Of a stretch of DNA of 64,000 nt, positions 49,299-60,100 are shown piece after piece. The DNA comes from Marsupella aquatica. Lineage: Eukaryota > Marchantiophyta. The notes below the pieces were generated by a model that did not search any database, was not told where the DNA came from, and saw nothing but the letters and a program-made list of their open reading frames with translations. How positions within the stretch are numbered: position 1 is the first letter of the stretch; every line of letters begins with the position of its first letter. The DNA is taken from positions 14,508,001 to 14,572,000 of the forward strand of contig OZ316891.1 in NCBI GenBank assembly GCA_973895155.1, given 5' to 3'. The translations under genes and the position numbers were made by a program.

Positions 49299-50960
49299 GC
49301 CGCAATCAAGGATGTGCAACTTTGCACATTACGCAAGAGTCATTCTCTAGTTAGCCCCTAATTCACTTTCCTACGACAAATGTACAGTTCGTCGTTCGTC
49401 TGATGTTGTCGTTACAAGAGAGCGGCCACAGGACATTGAAACCATCAAAGCAATCTATTCAAGCGATTGCACTGCTACACGTTCCCGCGTCGCAGGACCT
49501 GTCGTCGGCAAAAAGAGAAAACAACAGAAAGTGAGATATCCATCCATCCATCCAAGCAAAACTTATGCGGAATGAGGAAACACAAGCACAAGACATCCAT
49601 GTCCCTGTACGCAGCAGAGCCAAAAATAAGTCGACCATTGATTAGATTTCCAGTCTCCAGATATCGCGTGTATCTTTCCTTTGGTCTACAAAACTAGAAC
49701 TTATTTAGGATTGTCAAACTTCGTCCGCCGGACATGAAACACCGACACTGCAGCTCAATTGCGACGGACTTCATCCTTCCTAGTTTCGTACAGTAGATCA
49801 AAATCACAATACGAACCGCACCTCTCGGGCCAGATTTCCAGCTACGACCACAAGCATCCGAGCAAGGCACAGCGGGATTCACAAAATGACATCGCTGGCC
49901 CGGAAATTCCGCGGAAGGGAGAGCGGAACGCCCCAGACTGTAACGCAAGGTTGCAATGCAAAACACGCATCACGCACCCATTCGGGTATGACAGATCGTC
50001 GGCTTATAGCTGCGAAGTTGGCAGACCACCGTGGTGATGCGCAGGAGGAGGAGGCGAAGGAGGCACTTTCTTCGACGATCGATGCTTCGACCCGTCCGCT
50101 TGTCGTGCTACAAACGACATTGATGGAGCTCGTATGCGCGTGGGTCACGAAGCGCAAGTTGGCTTGATTCCCCTCCTCCTCGTTCCTCAACTTGCATCGA
50201 GTGATGCAGAGCATCGAATCGGATCAACTTACATAGGATATCATTTGTAATAAGCAAGCTTTTTACTTCTTACCAGCCTGAGTACTCGTTCCATTCTAAA
50301 CAGAGGTGGGTAGAAAATAGTTTTACTTATCACCTATATATATATATATATTATATATTATATTAATAATATATCAAATTGCAAAAAACAAGGGCCCCCA
50401 AGTGGCAGACAGGATCCCACAGGGGCTAAAGGCCCAATCAAGAGAGCCACAAGAGAGCCAAAAGGCCCAATCATGAAGAAGCCACAAGAGAGCCAAAACG
50501 CCCAATCAAGGCAAAACAGCCAAAAAGCCCAAAGGAACAGGGCAAAAAGCCTGATTAGTAGCTTGATTACGTGTTCCTTGATTGTAACATGTGTAGAGAC
50601 GAGGAATTTATTTTTTTGCAGAAAATAGTATTCCATGCTATTCATTTTTGGCCCTACCCCTGGTTTTTTGTGTCTGCACGTTCTCTATAAAACACTGAAA
50701 GTTACAAAGAGACCCAGTAGAGATCGTAAACAAGGGAAATTCTTCTCTATTAAATACAAATATACACACTTTTTATATACAAAGGGACCAAACAGAGTAC
50801 AAATGAACAAACAAAAGAGGGCCCAAGTGGACAAAACCAATCGAAAAAGAAGTGAGCAAAAGGGAACCACTAAACACCAAGAAAGAGGAACTAAAAGTAA
50901 GAAATGAACAATAGGGAACCCCTAAAAACCAAGAAAGAGAGAGAGACTAAAACTAACCCA
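49299..50960. other. KAI2 upstream region, AT tract and minisatellite start
   Basis: About 49.3-50.2 kb should hold the KAI2 5' UTR and promoter. A small plus-strand frame (49886-50167, 93 codons) and a minus-strand one overlap it without recognisable features. An AT-rich (TA)n tract lies at 50334-50374, and blocks of AAGAGAGCCA and CCAATCA units follow at 50425-50530. From about 50684 the 60-bp minisatellite begins. Confidence 0.5.
50684..50790. repeat. 60-bp minisatellite, left part
   Basis: Units starting TTCTCTATAAAACACTGAAA at about 50684 and TTCTCTATTAAATAC at about 50743 are followed by ACAAAGAGACCCAGTAG and AAACAAGGGAAA. They match the array at 52735-53075, on the far side of the retrotransposon fragment. 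Confidence 0.8.
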
Positions 50961-51004
50961 AGCGGACCGAGGTCCTCATCATTCCTACCGATTGTGGCAA
51001 AAAG

Positions 51005-52740
51005 CTAATGGTCCACATCAAGAGTCAAAACTAGATCGGCAAGTGGGATTGGAACATCCTCAAGGGGAGCTAGCCGCTGCGGAGGCACACTAGCACCCAC
51101 TGTAAGAGATCGACGATAGATGGCCCGAGCTTGAGCACGCTGTAAGGTGACTGAAATGCGTTGGCGAAAGTGCGTGGTCAAAATAGAAAGCGGGGGTCCG
51201 GTGGGACCCATTCGGCCATGAACATCCCGGGCAGCTTGCCGAAGAAGCCCATTAAACTGAGGATGAAGACGCCCAAATAGCTCCACAGCAAGGGGGAGGA
51301 AGCTGTCGGATGAAGCTCGTGCAGCATATTTGGCCTCCTTCGTTGTTGCCGCACGTGACGCTGCTGCCCCTGCCGTAGTTGCCGCTGTCCCAATGATGTC
51401 TTGGCGCAATGGGTTTGCCACCACAACATCTGCCAAAGTACGTTGACCCTCACGGACCATGGTAAGATCCACCCGTAACCGCTGTGATGGAGGACCAGGT
51501 AACTCGAGTACCACCTCCCGCCGCACGCATACCAAAGAGCCAGAGAGAACCTGAGCAGTCGCATCTCGCACAGCGTCGTGAACAATAATGGTTTCACCTC
51601 CCAAACTGCACCGAAGAAGATGGACACTTGTGGCATCACAAGGTTTCCCACAAGTGCAAGAAGGAGGTAAACCTACAAGAAGTGGGTGGGGCAGCCCCAG
51701 ACGAAGACGCATGGCTGTGGAGAACTCCGTTGAAGACATCCGCAAATGAGGAATGACTGGATTGGCCTGAAGCCATCCACCTGCGCCCTTCCCTCCGGAA
51801 GAAAGAATCCGAGCTCGGTCCGTGTCAGGTGCCTCGGAGAGGATGCTGGAAAGGGTGAAAGTGTGCATATGCCCAGCGAGGTCTGCCTGAAGACGAACGG
51901 GATCCAAGGATAAAAACTCATGGAAAGAAGGTAACGCGGCGCGAACGGGATCTGGTAATGAGGACCGCGCTGCGCGCAAATGAACCTGAAACGGGAGGGA
52001 ACCCTCCTCTACCTCCATGAGAGATGAAAGTAAAAAAGGGCGATCCTCAATAAGAAAACGATCGGCCAACAACGAGAAGGCGGCCGCCCATGCACCCAAA
52101 AAGGCCAAAGGTGCAAGGCTCTCAATGGAAGTAAGCCCAAAACCACCCTGCGAAATAGGAAGACTGAGTTGTCGATGAAGCCACGGAGATGAGAGCAACG
52201 TACCCGGACCTAAAAGAGAGGCCAGGGTCTGACGAATGGAGACATCAAATGCTCGAAGGTGGAGACAAAGATCCTCGGTAGGGGGATGCGTCCTAGCCAG
52301 ATAAGACGCACGAGGGTGGATGCACCTCAACAACATCCCAAATGCTGCCTGAGAATCTGCTAACTTAGGGAGCATAGGAGTATGGGCTAAGGCAGCCTGT
52401 ATAGAGTCAGCGATGAAAGATGAGCAAAAGGAGGCGGTACCGACTGGGGAGCCAAGGACCCGAAGACCATCGGCTGGACGTAAGAACCCTGGGGGAAGCA
52501 CAAGATCAGAGGGTAACCCAGCTGGACTCCATGCACGACTCTTCACAGGCTGAACTCGTAAACCGAGGCCCATCAAATGGGTGGAAAGAGTGGCGAGGGC
52601 AGAAGTAACCGCGGCAGGAGGACCAATGATGTGGGTGTCATCTGAAAGGGAGGAGAAGATACACTGGGGGTGGGCCATGGCAGCTTCCCGTAAAGCTGTA
52701 AAATGGGCAATGGCAAAAAGAGGCCCATTTAATGGGTTCT
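51005..52740 (-). mobile_element. 5'-truncated non-LTR retrotransposon: RT C-terminus plus RLE
   Basis: A 557-codon frame (ATG at 52678, stop at 51005) encodes the C-terminal half of a LINE-type polyprotein; the reading frame continues upstream to about 52740 with PLNGPLFAIAHFTALREAA, an RT segment. Residues 10-19 read SLSDDTHIIG, the reverse-transcriptase active-site motif, with Ser in place of the more usual Ala. Thumb-like sequence follows. From about residue 338 comes CTCGKPCDATSVHLLRC, a CCHC knuckle, and then a restriction-like endonuclease region (RLRVDLTMV, TLADVVVANP at about 400-425). RT followed by knuckle and RLE is the order in RLE-class LINEs (R2, CRE, NeSL, Utopia); the motif style resembles Utopia-type elements, which is inference. 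The fingers and palm before the active site are missing, as in 5'-truncated insertions, yet 557 codons remain uninterrupted. It is GC-richer than its surroundings. Confidence 0.85.
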
Positions 52741-53075
52741 CTATTAAATCCTGAACTTTACAAAGAGGCCCAATACAGGTGGCAAACGGGAAGTTCTTCT
52801 CTATAAAGCACTGAAAACTTTAAAGAGACCCAATAATGGTGGCAAACAAGGGCGATTATTCTCTATAAAATACTGAAAATACCCAGTCCAGGTGGTAAAT
52901 AAACCAGGAAATTTTTTCTCTATAAATCACTGAAAATTACAAAGAAAACCCCCCAAAAGGTGGAAAACAGGTGAAATTCTTCTCTATAAAACACTGAGAT
53001 TCACAAAGGGACCCAATGAAGAATATAAACAAGGGAAATTCTTCTCTATAGAAACACGGAAAATTACAAAGGGAA
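52735..53075. repeat. 60-bp minisatellite, right part (about 6 copies)
   Basis: TTCTCTATAAAACACTGAAA-like units recur at about 52738, 52798, 52860, 52918, 52981 and 53042, each followed by ACAAAGAGRCCCAAT and GGTGGCAAACAAGG variants. The retrotransposon fragment separates this from the matching units at 50684-50790. Confidence 0.88.
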
Positions 53076-54539
53076 TGAAAAAATCACGAAGGGCATCAAA
53101 GAGTAGAATAGGGACTGTTATCTACTAAGCAATGGTTTGCGAAGCGCATGGGGCCCATGTCCAGACAAGTTGGTTCCCCAATCCGTAGGACCGGGGTCCT
53201 AGACTGACAATAGGGCAGGTCGTATCTCTGCTCACATGGCGTTTGGGTGCGTGAGCACCTGGAAGTACACAGCGCAATCAAACTACTGTACTACTTTACC
53301 GTAGGTCCATGACCAAAGCTTGTGGTCACAATAAATGGCTGAATTGTACCTCCTCAAACTCGAGCCCAAGCTTAGGGCCGTCTTCCTCAACAAGGCTGTA
53401 TCTTTGTCAAGAAGGTGCACCACTTGTATTATTTAGATTTGGAATTAATTTTGGGACCCTTTTTAATCTTTGCTATCCTAGAGATCTACTATCCCCCTAG
53501 TTTTAGATTTCAAATAGTCAAAACTCCAATCTCTACTGAAGAATTTCCAACGGAAGAAGTAGAGTGTCAGATATGAATGTGAACAATATGGACAACTAGT
53601 GTGGTAAGTTCCCCTCACGACTTGTTTCAGAAGAGCTTATGATTTTGGTTGAATTGAGTGTCATTGCCTAAGGCAATTTTTACCTTATGTGCACAACTCT
53701 TTAATATCTTTCTACCATAAGAGTTATATTTATTTTTGGTCATTATCTGTTTTTCTTTGCATGTGCCCTACTTTTAATTCTTCTATTGGATTTTATCCTA
53801 AAGAAATTAAATCACTTACACATCATTATAAGGCAAAAAGTGAAACATGACAAAAGTGAAACAAGTTCCGGTATGAGCATGCTATAATCATGTGGACCTG
53901 GTATTATTGTTATCCCATCCACATCAAACAGCTTAGTTTGGTGATTATCTTGGGGAGGTTTCACTTGAGTTGGATGGTTGAGATCCATCATAGACTTCAC
54001 AATAATGATAAAATGAAATCATAACACGTAGCCCATGCAAAAGGCAGGGGTGATTTTAAACAATTGAGTCTGGCGCTTATCTTGGGGAGGTTTAACTAGA
54101 TTTGGAGGGTTGGGATTATTGTAAAAATGAAAAGAAATAGGGAGTGTCAAAGCTACTGCAGCTGCCCTAAGGGCAGGGCACTTTATTGGCAGCGAGCCTG
54201 AGAGTTATGGAATTTATGACCGAAACAAAACCCCATACTTAGACCAACAACTATCTATTGAGAAGAGATAGATAGCTTAGGGTCTAGATATCTATCCTCA
54301 ATGAATCAATTTAATATAACTTGGAGATAAAGATAAAACAACATATTCTAACAAAAAATGAACATAGTTGAAAAATGAATATAGACCTAAGGGTGGTCTC
54401 AAACAAGAAAAATAAAAACATTAAGAGGGGGTCAAAGTAATTCAAAGTCCAAAACTACAAAAGACTCACCTTTTCTAGATTAATCCAAAACAGAAATACA
54501 TATAAAAAGTATCAATAAGACAAAGTAATTTGAGTAGGC

Positions 54540-55790
54540 TCCCTAACAAGGTAACACCAATAATTTATTTGACAATAAGCTAGTCAAATATAAACAACTT
54601 TTCACAATTAAGAATTCCAAACCAAGCTACCACAATGACAAATGAGTGCTCCAGAACAAAGTAGTCAAGCAGAATAAACATTTCTCAATTGAGGATAGCG
54701 AACCAAGTTACCAATATGACAAATGAGTAGTCCTCAATAAGCTACTCTAGTAAAAGAAAAATAACTAATGGCAAATGAAGCGGAGTCAAATAAAAATAAC
54801 TTTTGGCAATTGAGAACCGGGAACCAAGTCCCCAGTAAGACTAATGACTGGTAGTCAAAGCAGAATAACTTTTAGCAATTGAGAAGTCAGACAGAACCAA
54901 GCTGCCCATACAAATGAGTCATGATCAAGTAAAATAACTTTTGCAATTGATAAAAGCTAACCAAGATACCGATAAGACAAAGGAGTAGTAGTCAAATGAA
55001 CATAACTTTTGGCCATTGAGAAGAGCAAACCAAGCTACTGTAGCACTACAAACGAGTCATAATCAAATAAAATAACTTTCGCAATTGAGAGTCCTAAGCA
55101 AGTCACCAATAAGACAAATGAGTGGTAATCATAACTTGGGCCATGGAGAAAAGCAAACCAGGGGATAAATTGCCACTGTCCCCAAAGCAAAACTTGGTGG
55201 ATCCAGGTTACTAAAATGACTGATAACGTTCTCAAAAAAGTAATGAAAGTGCACTTTTTTGTCCTTCTTAAACCTGGTGGACAATGGTGGTATAACTGAA
55301 AGTAACACACTAGATGGGAGCAAAGAAGATGAAAATAATAATTTGTCACATCTGTATTTATGTCAAAAGATCAGGCTAGTAAGGCAAATGAGTGGTGGTC
55401 ATATACAAATAACTTTTGGCCATTGGGAAGAGCAAACCAGGCTACCAATCCAAGTGAGTAAAAAATAAATAAAATGACTTTCGCAATCAAATGAGCTGTG
55501 GTCATATACAAATAACTTTTGGCCATTGAGAAGAGCAAACCAGGCTACCAATACAAGTGAGTAAAAAATAAATAAAATGACTTTTGCAATAAAATGAGTG
55601 GTGGTCATATACAAATAACTTTTGGCCATTGGGAAGAGCAAACCAGGCTACCAATACAAGTGAGTAAAAAAAACAAATATGACTTTCGCAATCAAATGAG
55701 TGGTGGTCATATACAAATAACTTTTGGCCATTGAGAAGAGCAAACCAGGCTACCAATACAAAAAGAGTAACAATAAGAAAAAAAACAAAA
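54540..55790. repeat. 103-bp satellite array with degenerate left flank
   Basis: Well-conserved units start with CATATACAAATAACTTTTGG at 55400, 55503, 55606 and 55708, a spacing of 102-103 bp, and include GAGAAGAGCAAACCAGGCTA and TCGCAATCAAATGAG. To the left, from about 54540, the same motifs (AATAACTTTTGGCAATTGAG, AACCAAGCTACC) recur at shorter, irregular spacing, so the array grades from old and shuffled to young and homogenised. The minus-strand frames here are repeat artefacts. Confidence 0.9.
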
Positions 55791-56059
55791 GCTTTCGCAA
55801 TTGAGAATCGCGAACAAAGTTATTCGCAAGTCGTCCAGAAGAATGAGAAAAATGAGAAGAATGAGGTGATGAAAGAACACCAAACGCGCTGAGAAGATCT
55901 GTCTGTTCTTCGACAGTCAGTTACGGTACACTACCGCAAACACTGGAGGTCGGTCGAGCTCGATGCCGAACGCGATTAGTTTGATGGCCGCAACAACAGA
56001 GCAAACAGAGCAAACAGAGCAAGCTTCCTCCCTGGGAACAGTCTCTGATTCCTTTCCGT

Positions 56060-56600
56060 TCTTCGTGTACTGTCACCTTTTATATCGAAGCTGATTTCCA
56101 AATCAAAACAACAGAGCAAGCTTGTGCACTCAGAAACTAGAGATACCATGCATTCGTATAGTTAGAACGATAGCACATTTCTCTGCCACCATCCACTCGT
56201 CAATGTTTGTTCGACAATTGATGTTGCCATGTCACAATGATTAAGGATTCTCGACTCCAAAGCAAAACAACGGAGTAAGCTTATGCACGGCAGAAACTAG
56301 AGAGCGTTTCGTCTGCAACCATCCATTCGTATATCTGTTCGACAGTACATTTCTCTGCCACCATCCACTCGTCAATTTGTTCGACAATTTTTTTTGGATT
56401 GTCACAATGATTAAGGAATCTCGACTTCAAAGCAACACAACGGAGCAAGCTTATGCACGGCAGAAACTAGAGAGCGTTTCGTCTGCAACCATCCATTCGT
56501 CCATCTGTTCGACAATACATTTCTTTGGCAGCATCCATCCTTCATTTTGTTAGACAATTTCTTCTGCTATGTCACAATGATTTCGGATTATTGACTCCTT
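56060..56600. repeat. 170-bp satellite, about 3 copies
   Basis: GTCACAATGATT occurs at 56231, 56401 and 56571, exactly 170 bp apart. Each unit also carries CAGAAACTAGAGA, CATCCATTCGT, TTCTCTGCCACCATCCACTC and TTGTTCGACAATT. Monomers of about 170 bp are a size class common among plant centromeric and nucleosome-phased satellites, but with three copies this is only a local array. Confidence 0.9.
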
Positions 56601-57136
56601 GCACGTCCCTATCATCATCCTGGATGGATTCAATGTGATGCTGCGTAACGGCAGCAGATTGGCAGCAGATTGGTAAATCGGAAATGAAGAGATTGTCGGG
56701 ATGGCCTTCGAAAATCATAGTTGTTCCCGGCTGCAGACAGATGGCGACGAAACCGTAACGATGGGTCCAAAAAGGATACGGGAGCCGCAAGGATAGATCG
56801 GAGACGATTGGCGCATGGAAGCTCTGAGATTGTGAGATTGTTCTACTGTAGCGCCTACATTCACGTCAGAAAGCAACTGGAATAAACGCTCGTTGGCCTT
56901 CTTCCCTCCACAGAAGTGTTCCGTGTTCCGTGTCCGGTGCTATGCCATTTTTCGAGGTTGGAGTTCCGGGGTGAGAAGTTTTTGGCTAGTGAGCCGCGAT
57001 CAGGCCACGGAAAATTCATCTGTGCATCGACATTTTATGAGCTTCATCATTTGCTGAGTTCGCTATGGAATATCCACTATGGGAGGATTTTAGGGCAACC
57101 AACCTATTGTAGTGTGAGTGGAGCCTCTTTTCGGAA

Positions 57137-60100
57137 ATGGCTAAGGAGAAGGTGGAGAAGGATGCGAAGGAGAAAAAAGACAGAAAGGATAAAAAGGAAG
57201 GAAAGGATAAAAAGGAAGGAAAGGATAAAGAGAAAAAAAAAGGAGTCACCTTCGTCCATGAGAGGCTCACTGAGCTTCCCCCTCCTCGATATCCAGTGGG
57301 CCAGGTGCTGTGGACAAGCATTTACATTGCTATCTTTGCTCTCCCAGATGTGATAGATTATAGTTCACTGCTACTCAACTTTAGAAGTGGTGCGAATTTG
57401 ACAATTGTCTTTCTACGAGAACTTTCCTATACAATGTTTGACCTCCCGTACATTTTTATAATAAATGTAGTTCAGTTACTTCGAATTGGGCCCCAAGCTT
57501 GCAAACGTGGTTGTTTCTTATTGTAATCCTAGTTCTGACAAGTTATATATACCATGGTCATAGTGTAGTGTCACGCGGAAGTTTGTCGGAATTGTAGCAA
57601 TGTGTTGTCGAATGTGACGACGAGGAGGAGATGAATCAATGATTTCCTCAGATGTTCTCTTGCTGTACAAGAATGCGAAGTCAGTGAGCAAAAAAAGTCT
57701 GCACAGCTCGTACGAGTGCTTGTTTATACTGTAATGTATAGGCTACATGTAAATAATGTTTTCCAACTGGCTGATTAGAGCAGAGAACTGTCTTGTTTGA
57801 GCAGGAACCTCCTTTGCCTCCGTGGCCAATAATATGGACACCCATTGGCGTATGTCTGGCCTCATCAGTACCCGGTCTAAGCATAGACATACTTGCTGAG
57901 AATTTCAACAAATTGTCGAGGCCAAGCATGAGTATGGCAATAGTTCATCCGAAGGATCTAGCCGAAGATGTATGTACTCGAACTGCGACCAGAAATTTTC
58001 GCCCAAGAATTGTACTGAATTGTAACCATATATAAGCTCAAATTAAACCTTTATCCAGGTATGAAAATTGCCCCCAAATTATGTCCTTCATGTATGCTGC
58101 ACCTCCTAGGGTAGACCGTGACTCGAGGCGACTGACTTGCTGGCAGGTCTAAGCAGAAACCCCTCGGCAGCTTATTTGGGCATCCGTGGGATTGAACTAC
58201 TCCTTCTTCCCCACCTTACCTCGCCTTGTGCCCTAACGTTGACTACTACTTTCTTCGTCAACCTTGAATTTCATATTTCAGAGTTGCAAACCTAAGTCTG
58301 ACCATCTTCCTTGCTCGATTTACATCTCTAACAGGAAATGGCAATTGAAGGAACTGTCCTAGCTGAAATGTTGAAGAAAGCAAAAGAGGTATCCACAGCC
58401 TTGTCGATACGATTCTGGATGGGGTTCTTAGGAGGTTTACATTTATCTGGCTGTACAGATTTCTTGAAAACTTGATATAATGTAACGACATGTTGGTACT
58501 CTTAATGGATGGGTCTCTTTTGCGCGACAGTGAGCCACTGGTAAGAAGTAGCTGAAAGTTTAAAGAAATCGATATCACTTTCACTTCATCCCTGCTCAGC
58601 AAAAACAGCTGATCACTAGACGGTTCTTTTCGTCGAGTTTCATTCACTGTTTTTGAAGCGACCATTAAATGGAGACCTTCACGACATCGGGCGGGTCATT
58701 GCGTTTACGAGTGTGTCATGCTTTGTTGATTTCAGGAATCGAATGCAAGCTGGCCACCTTCAAATCTTCTTGTCAAATGTCTGAAGTGTAAGGCCTCAAG
58801 ATGATTTTCTAGCTTTGCTGATCGGTGTCACAGAGTGCGACTGCCATTCTCTTAAAAATGACTTAACTTGGAATATCATTGAACTGAACGTGTTTTAATT
58901 TACAGATTTCCAGTTGGAGTCAGGGACAGATAATTCTAGATCGTAACAATGCTAGAAGTTAGGTAATATGTCACTTTGCAGCGAGAGTAAGTAGAAAAAC
59001 AGGCTGATTAGTCGTAAAAGACGAACATGAGAAAGACTAGCCGGTCTCTACAAAGAAGGAAATTGAATCTGGTTTTTCGTCATAGAAATTTTCGTCCCAG
59101 GAAGATTATTTGTCCACTGTTCAGGAACTCATCTTCTGCAAGAACTTGTTGTCTATGGCAGCCGGTGGGGCCTTCTCGAAAGGTAGCTGCAGTGTTTGCC
59201 ATTCACTTATTTGGACCCACTTGAGCCACAGCAATCTTACCGAGAGTTCCTCTTACTTAGTGTCTTTGCAGCTAGGTCGGTTCTGGACAGAGATAATGAG
59301 CATCAGAACGAAGAAGTTAGACGAGCAAGTGCAGTGGTTGAAGCAAAACAGGCCTCTGAGGTAGGCAACATGGTCTGCGATTGATAATAGACGATCCTCC
59401 CTGAAAGGCAGATATACTCACAGTTCATTCTCTTTTGGACTTCCTAAGGTTTGTCTAAAGTTGTGTCAGATGCACTTTAGAAAGCATGTTCATGTGTACT
59501 GCTTATAGGACTTTGTGATTGATCATTTTCGCAATATGACTGCATTGAAAGCTGAGGCTAACATTGATCAGTACTTTGCGCCTCTATTCTCGTGTCCTGT
59601 CGAATCATCCCTTCTTCCGGTCCTTTTCGAGATACTTCTACTGTTTTGCAGACTGTTTCTCAGCTAGCTCGGTCTTTAGTTTCACACCAGGAAAAGCGGG
59701 TAGAGAGACAACTGCTGACTTACCTGCAATATTGTTTCAGACCAAAAACCTTTCCCCTCTGTCCACGGCAATTGTCTAAACAGAGAAATTTGACATACAG
59801 TTTCCAACAATGTAATCTCCAATTGTGGGAATGACGAACATCATTTCAGCACGGTCGTCATCTTTTCTCCCGCTGTGTGGATATTTTTACCTTTCGTATG
59901 AGGGTAAAACTTTATTCTAACGAAAAGAGGACAATCATAGAATCATTATATCAAAGAGCAGATCTCCACCAGTAAAGTTTACACTACCCTTTCAGAATTC
60001 TGAGAAAAAAAATCATTACTGGAATTCCGCTCCTGGCCTGTCAACAGTAGAATCGATTCATACAATTCGTCTGTTTCCCATCAAATCTTTGATCTCCTCA

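Larger units (their letters stand above)
53076..57136. other. Satellite-rich region upstream of SPAG17
   Basis: No gene was found. 53.1-54.5 kb shows only short frames. From about 54.54 kb the sequence is dominated by degenerate, then regular, 103-bp repeats, and from about 56.06 kb by a 170-bp repeat. The last few hundred bases before 57137 should hold the SPAG17 promoter and 5' UTR. Confidence 0.6.

Noticed and set aside
49886-50167. 93-codon plus-strand frame upstream of KAI2
   Set aside because: It lies in the KAI2 5' region and overlaps a minus-strand frame of similar length; charged composition but no recognised motif or splice evidence.
50334-50374. (TA)n tract as a possible replication origin or scaffold attachment site
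   Set aside because: Simple AT microsatellites are common in plant genomes and nothing else here supports such a role.
55399-55756. 80-84 codon hydrophobic frames on the minus strand
   Set aside because: They are direct translations of the 103-bp satellite (same peptide block repeated).
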